Below, one piece after another: positions 37,251 through 45,204 of a stretch of 64,000 nt of DNA (the first letter of the stretch is position 1; every line of letters starts with the position of its first letter). The DNA is from DASQYE01 sp036389675. Its GTDB lineage: Bacteria; Acidobacteriota; Blastocatellia; Pyrinomonadales; Pyrinomonadaceae. Made by a program: the position numbers and the translations under genes. The stretch covers positions 1-64,000 of the forward strand of contig DASVWI010000019.1 of NCBI GenBank assembly GCA_036389675.1, written 5' to 3'. The notes below the pieces were generated by a model. That model was given only the letters and a program-made list of their open reading frames with translations, made no database searches and was not told where the DNA came from.

Positions 37251-37269
37251 AGTTTCAGCCTTCTATCTT

Positions 37270-38424
37270 TCAGGCTTTGGCGGTCGTGGTCGTGCCGTTG
37301 AGCATATCGTCAATCGGGGTGTAGTCGAGCCCCTGCGCCGTGGCGACGGCCTCGTAGGTGAGTCGTCCGGCGTAGGTGTTGACGCCCGCCTTGAGGCCGG
37401 GGTCGCGCGTCACGGCCTCGATCAGCCCCTTGTTGGCGAGCTTCAGGGCGTAGGGCAGCGTGGCGTTGGTCAGCGCGAAGGTCGAGGTGCGTGGCACAGC
37501 GCCCGGCATGTTGGCGACGCAATAATGAAGCACGCCCTCGACGTAATAGGTCGGGTCTGAGTGAGTCGTCGGATGCGTCGTCTCAATGCAGCCGCCCTGA
37601 TCCACCGCGACATCAACGATCACCGCGCCGTCAGGAACGTCCCTCAGCATACCTGTCGTCACAAGTTTCGGTGCGGCTGCCCCGGGGACGAGCACGGCTC
37701 CGACGATCAGGTCTGCCTGCGAGATGGCATCGTGAATCATGTAGGCAGAGGAGGCGAGTGTGGAAATCTTCGAGAGGAAGATGTCGTCCAGCTCGCGCAG
37801 GCGGCCAAGGTTATTATCAATGATAGTGACGTGAGCGCCCATGCCGACGGCGATCTTGGCGGCGTTAGTCCCGACCACTCCCCCGCCGATAATCACGACG
37901 TGCGCCGCGGGCACACCGGGCACGCCGCCCAGCAAGACCCCGCGCCCGCCGCTCATCTTTTCCAGATAGTGCGAGCCGACCTGAATCGCCATGCGGCCCG
38001 CGACCTCGGACATCGGCGTCAGAAGCGGCAGCGTGCCCGCCCTGTCCGTGATCGTCTCGTAGGCAACGCCCGTAACCTTGCGTTCCAGCAACTCCTTCGT
38101 CAACTCTTTGTCCGGCGCAAGGTGCAGGTAGGTGAAGAGCAGTTGGCCCTCGCGCATGCGCGGGTATTCGGGCCGGATGGGCTCTTTGACCTTGACGATC
38201 ATCTCGCCCTGCTGCCAGACATCGTCGGCGGATTCGAGAATCGTCGCGCCCGCGCGCTTGTACAGGTCGTCCCCGAAGCCCGAGCCGTCGCCCGCGCTGT
38301 GCTCGACCACGACCCTGTGACCGGCGTCCGTCAGAGCGCGCACGCCCGCCGGCGTCAGTCCGACTCTGTACTCGTTGTCCTTAATCTCTTTCGGTAGCCC
38401 AACAATCACTTTGTTCGTCTCCAT
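37270..38424 (-). CDS. ald: alanine dehydrogenase
   Basis: NAD-dependent interconversion of alanine and pyruvate plus ammonia. The 384-aa product begins IVGLPKEIKDNEYRVGLTPAGV, the family signature, with Arg/Lys residues of the pyruvate site, a catalytic-type His region (TYLHLAP), and a Rossmann NAD-binding segment VVIIGGGVVGTNAA followed by VTIIDNN. Slightly longer than the usual 370 aa, at the C-terminus. It is followed by a loopless palindrome. It lies 48 bp downstream of the aldehyde dehydrogenase start-to-stop run on the same strand. Confidence 0.96.
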   Translation of the reverse strand: METNKVIVGLPKEIKDNEYRVGLTPAGVRALTDAGHRVVVEHSAGDGSGFGDDLYKRAGATILESADDVWQQGEMIVKVKEPIRPEYPRMREGQLLFTYLHLAPDKELTKELLERKVTGVAYETITDRAGTLPLLTPMSEVAGRMAIQVGSHYLEKMSGGRGVLLGGVPGVPAAHVVIIGGGVVGTNAAKIAVGMGAHVTIIDNNLGRLRELDDIFLSKISTLASSAYMIHDAISQADLIVGAVLVPGAAAPKLVTTGMLRDVPDGAVIVDVAVDQGGCIETTHPTTHSDPTYYVEGVLHYCVANMPGAVPRTSTFALTNATLPYALKLANKGLIEAVTRDPGLKAGVNTYAGRLTYEAVATAQGLDYTPIDDMLNGTTTTAKA

Positions 38425-38472
38425 TCTCGTCGGGGGTAAGAGAACTTCCTCAGCCTACTTTTCTCGAAAGCG

Positions 38473-40053
38473 CTATTGCGGTTCAGCCTGATCTATCTGC
38501 GCGCGTTGCAGCTTGCCGCTGTAGTCAACGTAGATGGATTTCCATTCGGTGAAGATGTCGAGGACTTGCGTGCCCGCTTCGCGGTGGCCGTTGCCCGTCG
38601 CTTTTGTGCCGCCGAAGGGCAGGTGTACTTCAGCACCGATGGTTGACGAGTTGACGTAGAAGATGCCTGTGTACATCTCGTTCATCGCGTTGAAGGCGCG
38701 ATTGACATCCTGCGTATAGATGGCGGCGGACAGTCCGTAGCGGACGCCGTTAGCGATCTCAACCGCTTCCTCCAGAGAACTGGTCGGAATCACCGCCGTC
38801 ACGGGGCCGAAAATCTCTTCCTGAGCGATACGCATGCGCGGCGAGACATCGGTGAAGACGGTCGGCTCGATGAAATAGCCGTGCTCGTGCGTGCCCTTCG
38901 TCAAGCGATGCCCGCCCGAAGCAAGTTTTGCTCCGTCCTCACGCTCGCCGATCTCGATATAGCCCATGATCTTATGCACGGCATCGGCATTGATCACCGG
39001 CCCCATGTCCGTCTCCGGGTCTGCGCCGTTGCCGACTCTGAGGGCTTCGGCGCGCTCGATCAGTTTTTTGGTGAACTGCTTATAGACCTTCTTATGAACG
39101 ACCAGACGCGACGAGGCCGTGCAGCGCTGGCCCGATGTGCCGAACGCGCCCCAGACAGCGCCCTCAACTGCGAGGTCTATGTCGGCATCGTCCATGACGA
39201 TGATGACGTTCTTGCCGCCCATCTCAAGCGAGCAGATGGCGTTGCGCTCGGCGCAGGCGGAGGCGACGATGCGGCCCGTTTCGGTTGAGCCCGTAAAGGA
39301 GATCAATCGCAGGGCCGGGTGATCTGTAATCGCCGCGCCTGCCGTCTCGCCGTAGCCCGTCACCAGATTGACCACGCCCGGAGGGACGCCCGCCTCTTCG
39401 CAAGCCTCGACCAGATTGTAAGTTGAGAGCGGAGTGTCTTCGGCGGGCTTGATGACGACCGTGTTGCCGCAAACGAGCGCCGGGATGAGCTTCCATGAAG
39501 GAATCGCCATCGGGAAATTCCACGGCGTAATCAATCCGCAGAGGCCGACGGGCTGGCGCACGCACATCGCAAACTTGTTGGGCATCTCGGCTGGCGTCGT
39601 GAAGCCGTGAAGGCGGCGTCCCTCGCCCGCCGTGTAGTAGGTGCAGTCGATGGCTTCCTGTACGTCGCCGCCCGTCTCCTTCAAGACCTTGCCCATCTCG
39701 CGCGTCATGTCCAGGGCGTAACGCTCTTTGCGTTTGATGAGGATTTCGCCGAGGCGGAAAAGAATCTCTGCGCGGCGCGGCGCGGGCGTGCGACGCCACA
39801 GGTCGTAGGCGTTCTTCGCGGCGTCAACCGCGTGCCCGACATCCTCCTTCGTCGAGACGGGAAAGCGGCCCACGCAATCACGCGTGTCCGCCGGATTGAT
39901 GTTCTCAAACGTCTCGCCGCTCGCGCTCGGCGTCCACTCGCCTCCGATATAGTTGTAGTAAGTTCTGGTCGACGTTCGTGACGAGGAGCTACTACTACTG
40001 CGGCCACCATTCTTTTTGCCGCTTTTGCTGAGAGCTTTTTTTGCCTGAGCCAT
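38473..40053 (-). CDS. aldehyde dehydrogenase family protein
   Basis: NAD(P)-dependent aldehyde oxidation; the overall sequence resembles the ketoglutarate-semialdehyde/succinate-semialdehyde-like branch, but the substrate is not certain. The 526-aa product has the fold's landmarks: PWNFP (N179), the cofactor-site IKPAEDTPLS, FTGSTETG, catalytic base in LEMGGKN (E277) and nucleophile Cys in GQRCTAS (C311). An unusual basic Ser-rich N-terminal tail (about 1-32, a run of seven Ser) precedes the domain. ATG 40053 (MAQAKK) is chosen; upstream residues would be encoded by a GTGACGA repeat. There is no Shine-Dalgarno. Confidence 0.93.
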   Translation of the reverse strand: MAQAKKALSKSGKKNGGRSSSSSSSRTSTRTYYNYIGGEWTPSASGETFENINPADTRDCVGRFPVSTKEDVGHAVDAAKNAYDLWRRTPAPRRAEILFRLGEILIKRKERYALDMTREMGKVLKETGGDVQEAIDCTYYTAGEGRRLHGFTTPAEMPNKFAMCVRQPVGLCGLITPWNFPMAIPSWKLIPALVCGNTVVIKPAEDTPLSTYNLVEACEEAGVPPGVVNLVTGYGETAGAAITDHPALRLISFTGSTETGRIVASACAERNAICSLEMGGKNVIIVMDDADIDLAVEGAVWGAFGTSGQRCTASSRLVVHKKVYKQFTKKLIERAEALRVGNGADPETDMGPVINADAVHKIMGYIEIGEREDGAKLASGGHRLTKGTHEHGYFIEPTVFTDVSPRMRIAQEEIFGPVTAVIPTSSLEEAVEIANGVRYGLSAAIYTQDVNRAFNAMNEMYTGIFYVNSSTIGAEVHLPFGGTKATGNGHREAGTQVLDIFTEWKSIYVDYSGKLQRAQIDQAEPQ

Positions 40054-40054
40054 A

Positions 40055-40157
40055 TGAAACCAGTGATAAGTGACGAGTGACGAGCAGGAAGAGACTGAAT
40101 GACGAGTGGCGAGTGAAGAATTTATCTTCAGCTTGTCACTCGTCACTCGTCACTGAT
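40055..40157. repeat. heptamer fold-back repeat, GTGACGA family (B3)
   Basis: Arms CAGTGATAAGTGACGAGTGA-CGAGC and its near complement GCTTGTCACTCGTCACTCGT-CACTG flank a core with a second small hairpin (TGAAGAATTTATCTTCA). The element covers the gap between the HtrA gene, whose TGA stop at 40150-40152 is inside it, and the aldehyde dehydrogenase ATG. Confidence 0.85.
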
Positions 40158-41736
40158 ATGTAAACTGGACGATGCGCTGCACGATACGCTCCTGCTGGGT
40201 GTCGTAGCGTGCGACGTTAAGGACGATGGCGTCACCGGCCTTGAGACCGTTGACGACGCGCTGGAAGTCTGCGAGCGTCGCGACCGGTATACGATTGATG
40301 CGCGTGATGACTTCGCCTTCGCGCACGGGCTGAGGGCGGGCGTCGGCTGCGATGCCGTTCGGGTCGACCTCTTTGATGAGCAGCCCGCGCACGCCCGAGA
40401 GATGTCTTTCGTTGACTATCTGCGGCGTAATCTCTGCGAGCGTCAGGCCGAGGCGAAGCGTCGTGCTGCTGCCGCCGCTCCCGGTCGAATCGTCCTTCTT
40501 CGGCACGGGCGGATCATCCAGATCGCGCGGCGCGAGCGAGCCGGGACGCTCGCCGATAGTCACCTGTACGGTGCGGCGCTCCATCTTGCCGCTGACATCA
40601 CGCAGAAAGGCGACCGGCACTGTTTGCCCGACGGGCGTGGCCGCGACCTTGTTGATTAAGTCCTGCGCGTTGCCCACGGGCTGGCCGTTGAACTCGACGA
40701 TGATGTCGTTGGTCAGAATACCGGCCTTGCCCGCCGGCCCCTGCGGCTCGCGCACGTCTGTGACGATCACGCCCCGGGCCTCTGGCAGGTTATAGACGCG
40801 CGCGAATTCCGGCTTCACGGAGTCGAGAATAATGCCCAGATAGCCGCGCCTGACCTTGCCCTGCGAGACGATCTGCTGGTAAACGAAAGAGGCTTCGTTC
40901 GAGGGCAGCGCGAAGCCTATGCCGTTGTAATCTCCCGTCGAGGTCGCGATCTGCGAGTTGATGCCGATGACTTCGCCGCGCATGTTGACGAGCGGGCCGC
41001 CGGAATTGCCGCGATTAATGGCGGCGTCCGTTTGCAGGAATTGCTGGAAGTTTGTGAAGTAGGGCGTCTGTCGCTGCAAGGTCGAGATGATGCCGGCTGT
41101 CACCGTCTGGTCGAGCCCGAAAGGCGAGCCGATGGCTAACACCCAGTCGCCGACCTGAACATTCGTCGAGTCGCCAAGCTTGACCGTCGGCAAGTCTCGC
41201 GGCGGGTCAACCTTGACGACCGCCACGTCCGTCTCTTCATCGACGCCGACGACGCGCCCGCGCAGCTCCTCACCCGATTGCAACCCGACAGTAATGCGCG
41301 TTGCTCCCTGCACGACGTGCTGGTTGGTCAGAATGTAGCCCTTCGGATCGACGATGAAACCGCTCCCCACGCCGTAGGACGGACGGCGCGACTGGCGACG
41401 AAACATATCGAGCAGGGGATTTGACGACGACTCGTCTTTGTCATCGTCGTCGCCTCCGCCGCGCTCAGCCACTTCCGGCGCTGTCGTCTTGGTATCAATC
41501 TTGACGACCGCGGGCTCGACGCGCTTGGCTATCTCTGCGAAGGAGGCCGAGAGAGCTTCGGGAGTGCGCGCCGCTTCCGTTCCGCTCTGCGCGACGGTCG
41601 GACGGCCCGTCAGCAGAGCGCCGATGCCGATGCCGGCCACAATGCACGTCACTGCCAGCGCCACGATCCAGACGCGCAGCCGGCGCAGGATAGTAATCTC
41701 TGTATTAGTCAGTTGATCTTTAGGAAGGTCGTACAT
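40150..41736 (-). CDS. HtrA/DegP-like serine protease with two PDZ domains
   Basis: Periplasmic protease/chaperone. The 528-aa product has an N-terminal membrane segment (VWIVALAVTCIVAGIGIGALL, about 22-42), an acidic linker (GGGDDDDKDESSS), a protease domain with H140 (ILTNQHVVQG), D170 (EETDVAVVKV) and S245 (INRGNSGGPL), then two PDZ domains (RGVIVTDVREPQGPAGKAG and RGLLIKEVDPNGIAAD). It is larger than the HtrA protein at 15252-16412 and differs in PDZ number. Its last codons are CAG TGA, which coincide with the end of the following GTGACGA repeat. Confidence 0.94.
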   Translation of the reverse strand: MYDLPKDQLTNTEITILRRLRVWIVALAVTCIVAGIGIGALLTGRPTVAQSGTEAARTPEALSASFAEIAKRVEPAVVKIDTKTTAPEVAERGGGDDDDKDESSSNPLLDMFRRQSRRPSYGVGSGFIVDPKGYILTNQHVVQGATRITVGLQSGEELRGRVVGVDEETDVAVVKVDPPRDLPTVKLGDSTNVQVGDWVLAIGSPFGLDQTVTAGIISTLQRQTPYFTNFQQFLQTDAAINRGNSGGPLVNMRGEVIGINSQIATSTGDYNGIGFALPSNEASFVYQQIVSQGKVRRGYLGIILDSVKPEFARVYNLPEARGVIVTDVREPQGPAGKAGILTNDIIVEFNGQPVGNAQDLINKVAATPVGQTVPVAFLRDVSGKMERRTVQVTIGERPGSLAPRDLDDPPVPKKDDSTGSGGSSTTLRLGLTLAEITPQIVNERHLSGVRGLLIKEVDPNGIAADARPQPVREGEVITRINRIPVATLADFQRVVNGLKAGDAIVLNVARYDTQQERIVQRIVQFTYQ

Positions 41737-41851
41737 ACATCACCACTTTCAGCATAACCTTGTCGGAAGGCAACTCTCTCTCAAAAGATTGCCGACGCGC
41801 CCCTATACCAGAGTATTAACATGAGCCCCGGAGAGAAGGCATCAAGTATAG

Positions 41852-41890
41852 CGAAAAGGAAGGGAAAAGGAAAAAGGGAAATGTAAAACT
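41852..41890. repeat. AAAAGG-type repeat fragment (D3)
   Basis: A purine-rich tract (GAAAAGGAAGGGAAAAGGAA and AAAGGGAAATG) similar in composition to the arms at 45056-45175. No core or opposite arm is visible, so this is at best a remnant, in the gap between the EamA gene and HtrA. Confidence 0.35.
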
Positions 41891-41922
41891 TCCACCCGAG
41901 AGGGCCAAAGGGCCAACTTCCT

Positions 41923-42918
41923 TTAGCCGTTGCTTTCCGCGAGGCTGATGTCTCTGTCTTCGTCCAGCGCCTCTACGCCCTGTCCGGCGCTCTTTCGCCT
42001 CTCGCCCAGATGTAGCTCCGAGATGATAATCCCGAGGAAGATGAGCGCCGCGCCCAGTGCGCCCCGCCCGCCCATCCATTCCCCGCCGCCGCGCACGGCG
42101 AGGGCGAAGATGGTCGCAAAGACGGGCTCAAGGCTGAAGATGATCGCGGCATGCGTCGCCGACATGCGCGACTGCCCCCACGTCCACAGTAGAAAGGTCG
42201 CGACCGTCGCCACCAGCGCAAGATAAACGATCTGCCACAGAACGCGCAGGCCGAGGTCGAGCGGGACGGATTCCCGCGCGATGACTTCGGGCAAAGGATG
42301 GCCCACCAGAAGCAGGGCACAGGCTTTGAAGGAGAGCCAGACGAGGACGAAGACGATGGCCGCCGAAGTGATCTGCAAGACCGTCAACTGTCGTATGTCA
42401 AAGCGGCGCGCGTAGCTGCTGAGGAGCGTAATGTGTGCCGCGAACAAGGTCGTGCAGAGCAGGGTCAGCACGTCGCCGCGATTGACGCTCGCATCGTGCG
42501 GAATCAGTATCAGCATGCCGCCGATAGAGGCCAGACTGACTCCGATCAGATTCTCAAGGGTGGGCCGCACGCGCAGGATGACGAGCGCGACGAAGGGCAC
42601 GAGGGGCGTCGTGAGCCCTGTGATGAAGGCCGACTTAGAAGGCGTCGTATAGACCTGTCCGACGGCCTGACCCGCAAACGCGAACGCCATCAGCAGGCCC
42701 AGCGTCGCGCCCGCCCTCCACTCTTCCCCCCGCGCGCGAATGAAGAGACGCGGGAACAAAGCGACCAGCACGACCGAGGCCAAAGCGAACCGAATCGTGA
42801 TGTAGACGAGCGGCGGCCAGTAGTCGAGCACGTCCTTCGCCATCACGAAGGTCGAGCCCCAGATCAGGGTCACCACCACCAGCGCGCCGTCCGCCGCCCA
42901 GTTACTTTTTATTCGCAT
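41923..42918 (-). CDS. EamA/DMT-superfamily transporter
   Basis: Inner-membrane drug/metabolite transporter with ten predicted helices in two EamA repeats; the substrate is unknown. The 331-aa product starts MRIKSNWAADGALVVVTLIWGSTFV, whose WGSTF motif is typical of EamA repeat 1. The second repeat includes MSATHAAIIFSLEPVFATIFA, the usual EP-V-A element. ATG 42918 is chosen; the 22 preceding residues of the longer frame come from the GTGACGA repeat. There is no Shine-Dalgarno: the repeat arm ends 7 nt before the ATG. Confidence 0.9.
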   Translation of the reverse strand: MRIKSNWAADGALVVVTLIWGSTFVMAKDVLDYWPPLVYITIRFALASVVLVALFPRLFIRARGEEWRAGATLGLLMAFAFAGQAVGQVYTTPSKSAFITGLTTPLVPFVALVILRVRPTLENLIGVSLASIGGMLILIPHDASVNRGDVLTLLCTTLFAAHITLLSSYARRFDIRQLTVLQITSAAIVFVLVWLSFKACALLLVGHPLPEVIARESVPLDLGLRVLWQIVYLALVATVATFLLWTWGQSRMSATHAAIIFSLEPVFATIFALAVRGGGEWMGGRGALGAALIFLGIIISELHLGERRKSAGQGVEALDEDRDISLAESNG

Positions 42919-42921
42919 AAG

Positions 42922-43020
42922 AAAGCAGTGACGAGTGACGAGCAAAAGAAAGACAGTTAATAGTGATGAGTTAAGAGCAAGCACTTGCCTTTAACTCGTC
43001 ACTCGTCGCTTGTCACTGTC
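42922..43020. repeat. heptamer fold-back repeat, GTGACGA family (B4)
   Basis: CAGTGACGAGTGACGAGC, then AAAAGAAAGACAGT, an inner stem (GATGAGTTAAGAGCAAGC with its complement), and the right arm CTCGTCACTCGTCGCTTGTC-ACTG. It bridges the alcohol dehydrogenase stop (inside the element) and the EamA start. It shares GACGAGCAAAAGAAAGACAG with copy B5. Confidence 0.85.
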
Positions 43021-43969
43021 TGAGGAGAACTTTGATGATGCCGGGGGCGGTGGCGCGCTCGATGGCGCGGACGCCCTCCGCGAGCGCGAACTCTTCGCTG
43101 ATCAGGCTTTCGACATCGACCGCGCCGCGCCGCAACAGTTCGAGAGCAGGTGCGAAGCGCCCGCAGCGCGAGCCGACGACCGTGATCTCGTCAACGACGA
43201 TGCGCGCCGCGTTGATGGCGGTCGCGCCTTGAAAAGTTGACTTCAGCACGAGCGTTCCGCGCGGGCGCAGGATGTCGAGCGCCAGCTCGAAGCCGCTGCT
43301 TGAGCCGGAAGCCTCGACCACCGTATCAAAGGCACGCTCGCGGCCTCCGATCTTATCGAGCATCACGGTTTCGATGCCGCGCGCATCCGCTATGCGTAGC
43401 TTGGCGGGATGCTTGCCGACGAGGGTGACGGGCGCGCCCGTCAAAGCGAGCGCCTGCGCGCAGAGCAGCCCGAGCTTCCCGTCGCCTATGACGGCCACGC
43501 GCTGTTCTTTCGTCACCTGTGCGCGCTCTGTGATACCCCACGCGGCAGCCAGAGGCTCGGCGAACACTGCGCGCTCGTCCCCTATCTCATCCGGCACGGG
43601 CAATAGATTAGCCGCGGGCAGGCGCAGGAACTCTGCATGCGCGCCGTCGCGTCCCACTATGCCCAGCACCGTGCGGCGGGGACAGTGGCGCGCGTCGCCC
43701 CCGGCGCACAACTCGCAATGGCCGCACCCGGCGTTGATCTCGCCGACCACACGCCTGCCCACCAACCCTTCATCGCCCGGCGCGCTTTCCACCACCCCGA
43801 CGAACTCGTGCCCGATAGTTCCCTGAAAACCCGCGTACCCGCGCACGATCTCGACATCCGTATTACAAATCCCAGAGAGCGTGACGCGCACCACGGCCTC
43901 GCCTGCGCCCAAAGGCTTCGGAACATCCCTCACCGCCAGCACATTCTCTTCGTATCGCAGCGACAACAT
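43013..43969 (-). CDS. zinc-binding alcohol dehydrogenase (MDR family)
   Basis: Medium-chain dehydrogenase/reductase using NAD(P); substrate unknown. The 318-aa product has the catalytic zinc site (C35 in GICNTD, H54/E55 in GHEFVG) and the structural zinc lobe C82, C85, C88, C96 (GCGHCELCAGGDARHC). A Rossmann segment follows (VAVIGDGKLGLLCAQ) and a VEASGSSSG stretch. ATG 43969 (MLSLRYEENV) is chosen because the preceding 43 residues are encoded by repeat. The last codons CAG TGA lie inside repeat B4. The domain is somewhat short for the family (usually about 340 aa). Confidence 0.92.
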   Translation of the reverse strand: MLSLRYEENVLAVRDVPKPLGAGEAVVRVTLSGICNTDVEIVRGYAGFQGTIGHEFVGVVESAPGDEGLVGRRVVGEINAGCGHCELCAGGDARHCPRRTVLGIVGRDGAHAEFLRLPAANLLPVPDEIGDERAVFAEPLAAAWGITERAQVTKEQRVAVIGDGKLGLLCAQALALTGAPVTLVGKHPAKLRIADARGIETVMLDKIGGRERAFDTVVEASGSSSGFELALDILRPRGTLVLKSTFQGATAINAARIVVDEITVVGSRCGRFAPALELLRRGAVDVESLISEEFALAEGVRAIERATAPGIIKVLLRQ

Positions 43970-44159
43970 AAAATCAGTGACGAGTGACGAGTGATAAGTG
44001 ACGAGCAAAAGAAAGACAGTGATTAAGCTATGAGTCATGGGTGACTGGTGTTGATTGATGAGCGTTGAGTAAAAGACAGATTCTTGCTTTTTACTCATCG
44101 CTCATCACTAATCACTCGTTACTAACTTGTCACTCGTCACTCATCACTCGTCACTGCTC
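43970..44159. repeat. long heptamer fold-back repeat, GTGACGA family (B5)
   Basis: The largest copy, about 190 bp. Left arm CAGTGACGAGTGACGAGTGA-TAAGTGACGAGC, inner imperfect stems, then right arm with CGTCACTCATCACTCGTCAC-TG. It fills the gap between the 167-aa gene (stop at 44160-44162) and the alcohol dehydrogenase ATG. Confidence 0.85.
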
Positions 44160-44663
44160 TTAAAATGTTTTCATGCGGGCGTAGGCGTTTTCGGGGGTCA
44201 GCTCGACGGTCTGGCGGCGTCCGGCGACCTCGACGGGCAGTCGCCATTCGACGTTCTGCTCGCCGGAGAGCAGCGCGTGTATCCACCATTTGCCGGGAGC
44301 AATCCTGACGACGGCCTGCCCGCTGCGATCCAGTCTGGATGTGACGGGCGGGTTGCTCTTCATGCGACGCGCCAGAAAATCGTCAAAGCGCATGCCGGGT
44401 CGCGGCTCGGAGCGGTACTCGCGCCTGACCGCTTCAACGTCAATCGAGTAAAGCTCGATGGGAATATCCACGGGCGCGCCCGCATCGTCAGGCGAGTGGC
44501 GCAGAACGATCTGCAAAGCCGTTTCGCTCTGCGCGCCCGCACCGCCACTCGTCAGCTCGCCCGCCGGCAGCCGCCTGTAGATGTTCCAGCCCGCGCCCAG
44601 CAGCGCGGCCAGGAGCGCGGCGCGCAGTATTGCGGCTAAGATGTTATAGCCTTGCGAGTTCAT
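44160..44663 (-). CDS. membrane-anchored hypothetical protein
   Basis: Unrecognised 167-aa protein with one N-terminal transmembrane segment (ILAAILRAALLAALLGAGWNIY) and a soluble, mostly beta, probably periplasmic domain (LQIVLRHSPDDAGAPVDIPIELYSIDV; AVVRIAPGKWWIHALLSGEQNVEWRLPVEVAG), suggestive of a small Ig- or carbohydrate-binding-like fold but with no recognisable motif. It precedes the alcohol dehydrogenase on the same strand, separated by a long repeat. Confidence 0.7.
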   Translation of the reverse strand: MNSQGYNILAAILRAALLAALLGAGWNIYRRLPAGELTSGGAGAQSETALQIVLRHSPDDAGAPVDIPIELYSIDVEAVRREYRSEPRPGMRFDDFLARRMKSNPPVTSRLDRSGQAVVRIAPGKWWIHALLSGEQNVEWRLPVEVAGRRQTVELTPENAYARMKTF

Positions 44664-44760
44664 TAAATGAATACGAACAGTCCTGCGCTATCTCTTAATC
44701 CGACCCCGAAGCCCTGAGCATACGCCCCAACCCTGCACGATCAATTACACCCGTTCGTCC

Positions 44761-45015
44761 TTATGCTTTGAGCACGCCCTCGTCGCGCAAAGCGCCTTCA
44801 AGCTCCTGCGCGCTCGGTGTCGATAGCACCTGCGCGCCTACCTTGATGGTCGGCTTACGCTCTTTTCCATCGTTCTGCTCTTTGACCCAAGCGGACGCCT
44901 CCGCGTCCTGTTCCACGTCCACATAATCGTAATCGACGCCGAGGCCGTCCAACTGCCTGAGCGCGCGCTGCGTATCTCCGCACCAGTCCGCCCCGTAAAC
45001 CTTCACCTTGTCCAT
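44761..45015 (-). CDS. glutaredoxin-like protein with CGDT motif
   Basis: An 84-aa thioredoxin-fold protein: KVKVYGADWCGDTQRALRQLDGLGVDYDYVDVE, then KPTIKVGAQVLSTPSAQEL, which contains the cis-Pro region (here KPTIKV). The active-site motif is WCGDT, so only the first Cys (C12) is present, and a monothiol or non-redox role is likely rather than a classic dithiol glutaredoxin. GGGAG lies just upstream of the ATG. It is divergent from purF, with a repeat in the gap. Confidence 0.85.
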   Translation of the reverse strand: MDKVKVYGADWCGDTQRALRQLDGLGVDYDYVDVEQDAEASAWVKEQNDGKERKPTIKVGAQVLSTPSAQELEGALRDEGVLKA

Positions 45016-45055
45016 TTTCTGTTTTCTCCCATCGCCTGATTTTGCTTTGCATGAT

Positions 45056-45175
45056 AATGGGAAAAAGGCAAAAGGAAAAAGGCAAAAGCCAGAAGTGAAG
45101 ACGAAAGCAGTTTTATTAAAAGTGGTTCGCAGGCCGACTTTCGCCTTTTACCTTTTTCCTTTTGCCTTCTTACTT
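45056..45175. repeat. heptamer fold-back repeat, AAAAGGC family (D1)
   Basis: Arms of AAAAGGC/AAAAGGA units (GGCAAAAGGAAAAAGGCAAA) and their complement (CCTTTTTCCTTTTGCCTT) flank a core at 45097-45153 containing GCAGTTTTATTAAAAGTGG. The core matches the reverse complement of 50011-50067 at 52 of 57 positions. It lies in the divergent gap between the glutaredoxin-like gene and purF. Confidence 0.85.
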
Positions 45176-45204
45176 TGTAATATAAGCGGGAGAGGCGACA
45201 AATC

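Larger units (their letters stand above)
36874..37269. other. 396-bp intergenic region with palindromes
   Basis: Upstream of the pseudo-receiver/DUF11 locus and downstream of ald (both minus). It contains the GTCAGGC palindrome at 37080-37095 and the 52-bp perfect palindrome at 37199-37250. No ORF is credible here. Confidence 0.6.

Noticed and set aside
15252..41736. The two HtrA-type proteases as a recent duplication.
   Set aside because: They differ in PDZ number, linker and anchor, and are only similar at catalytic motifs, so they are ordinary paralogues.
43970..44159. Possible CRISPR array.
   Set aside because: Units are 7 bp, contiguous and arranged as inverted arms, with no spacers of uniform length and no cas genes.
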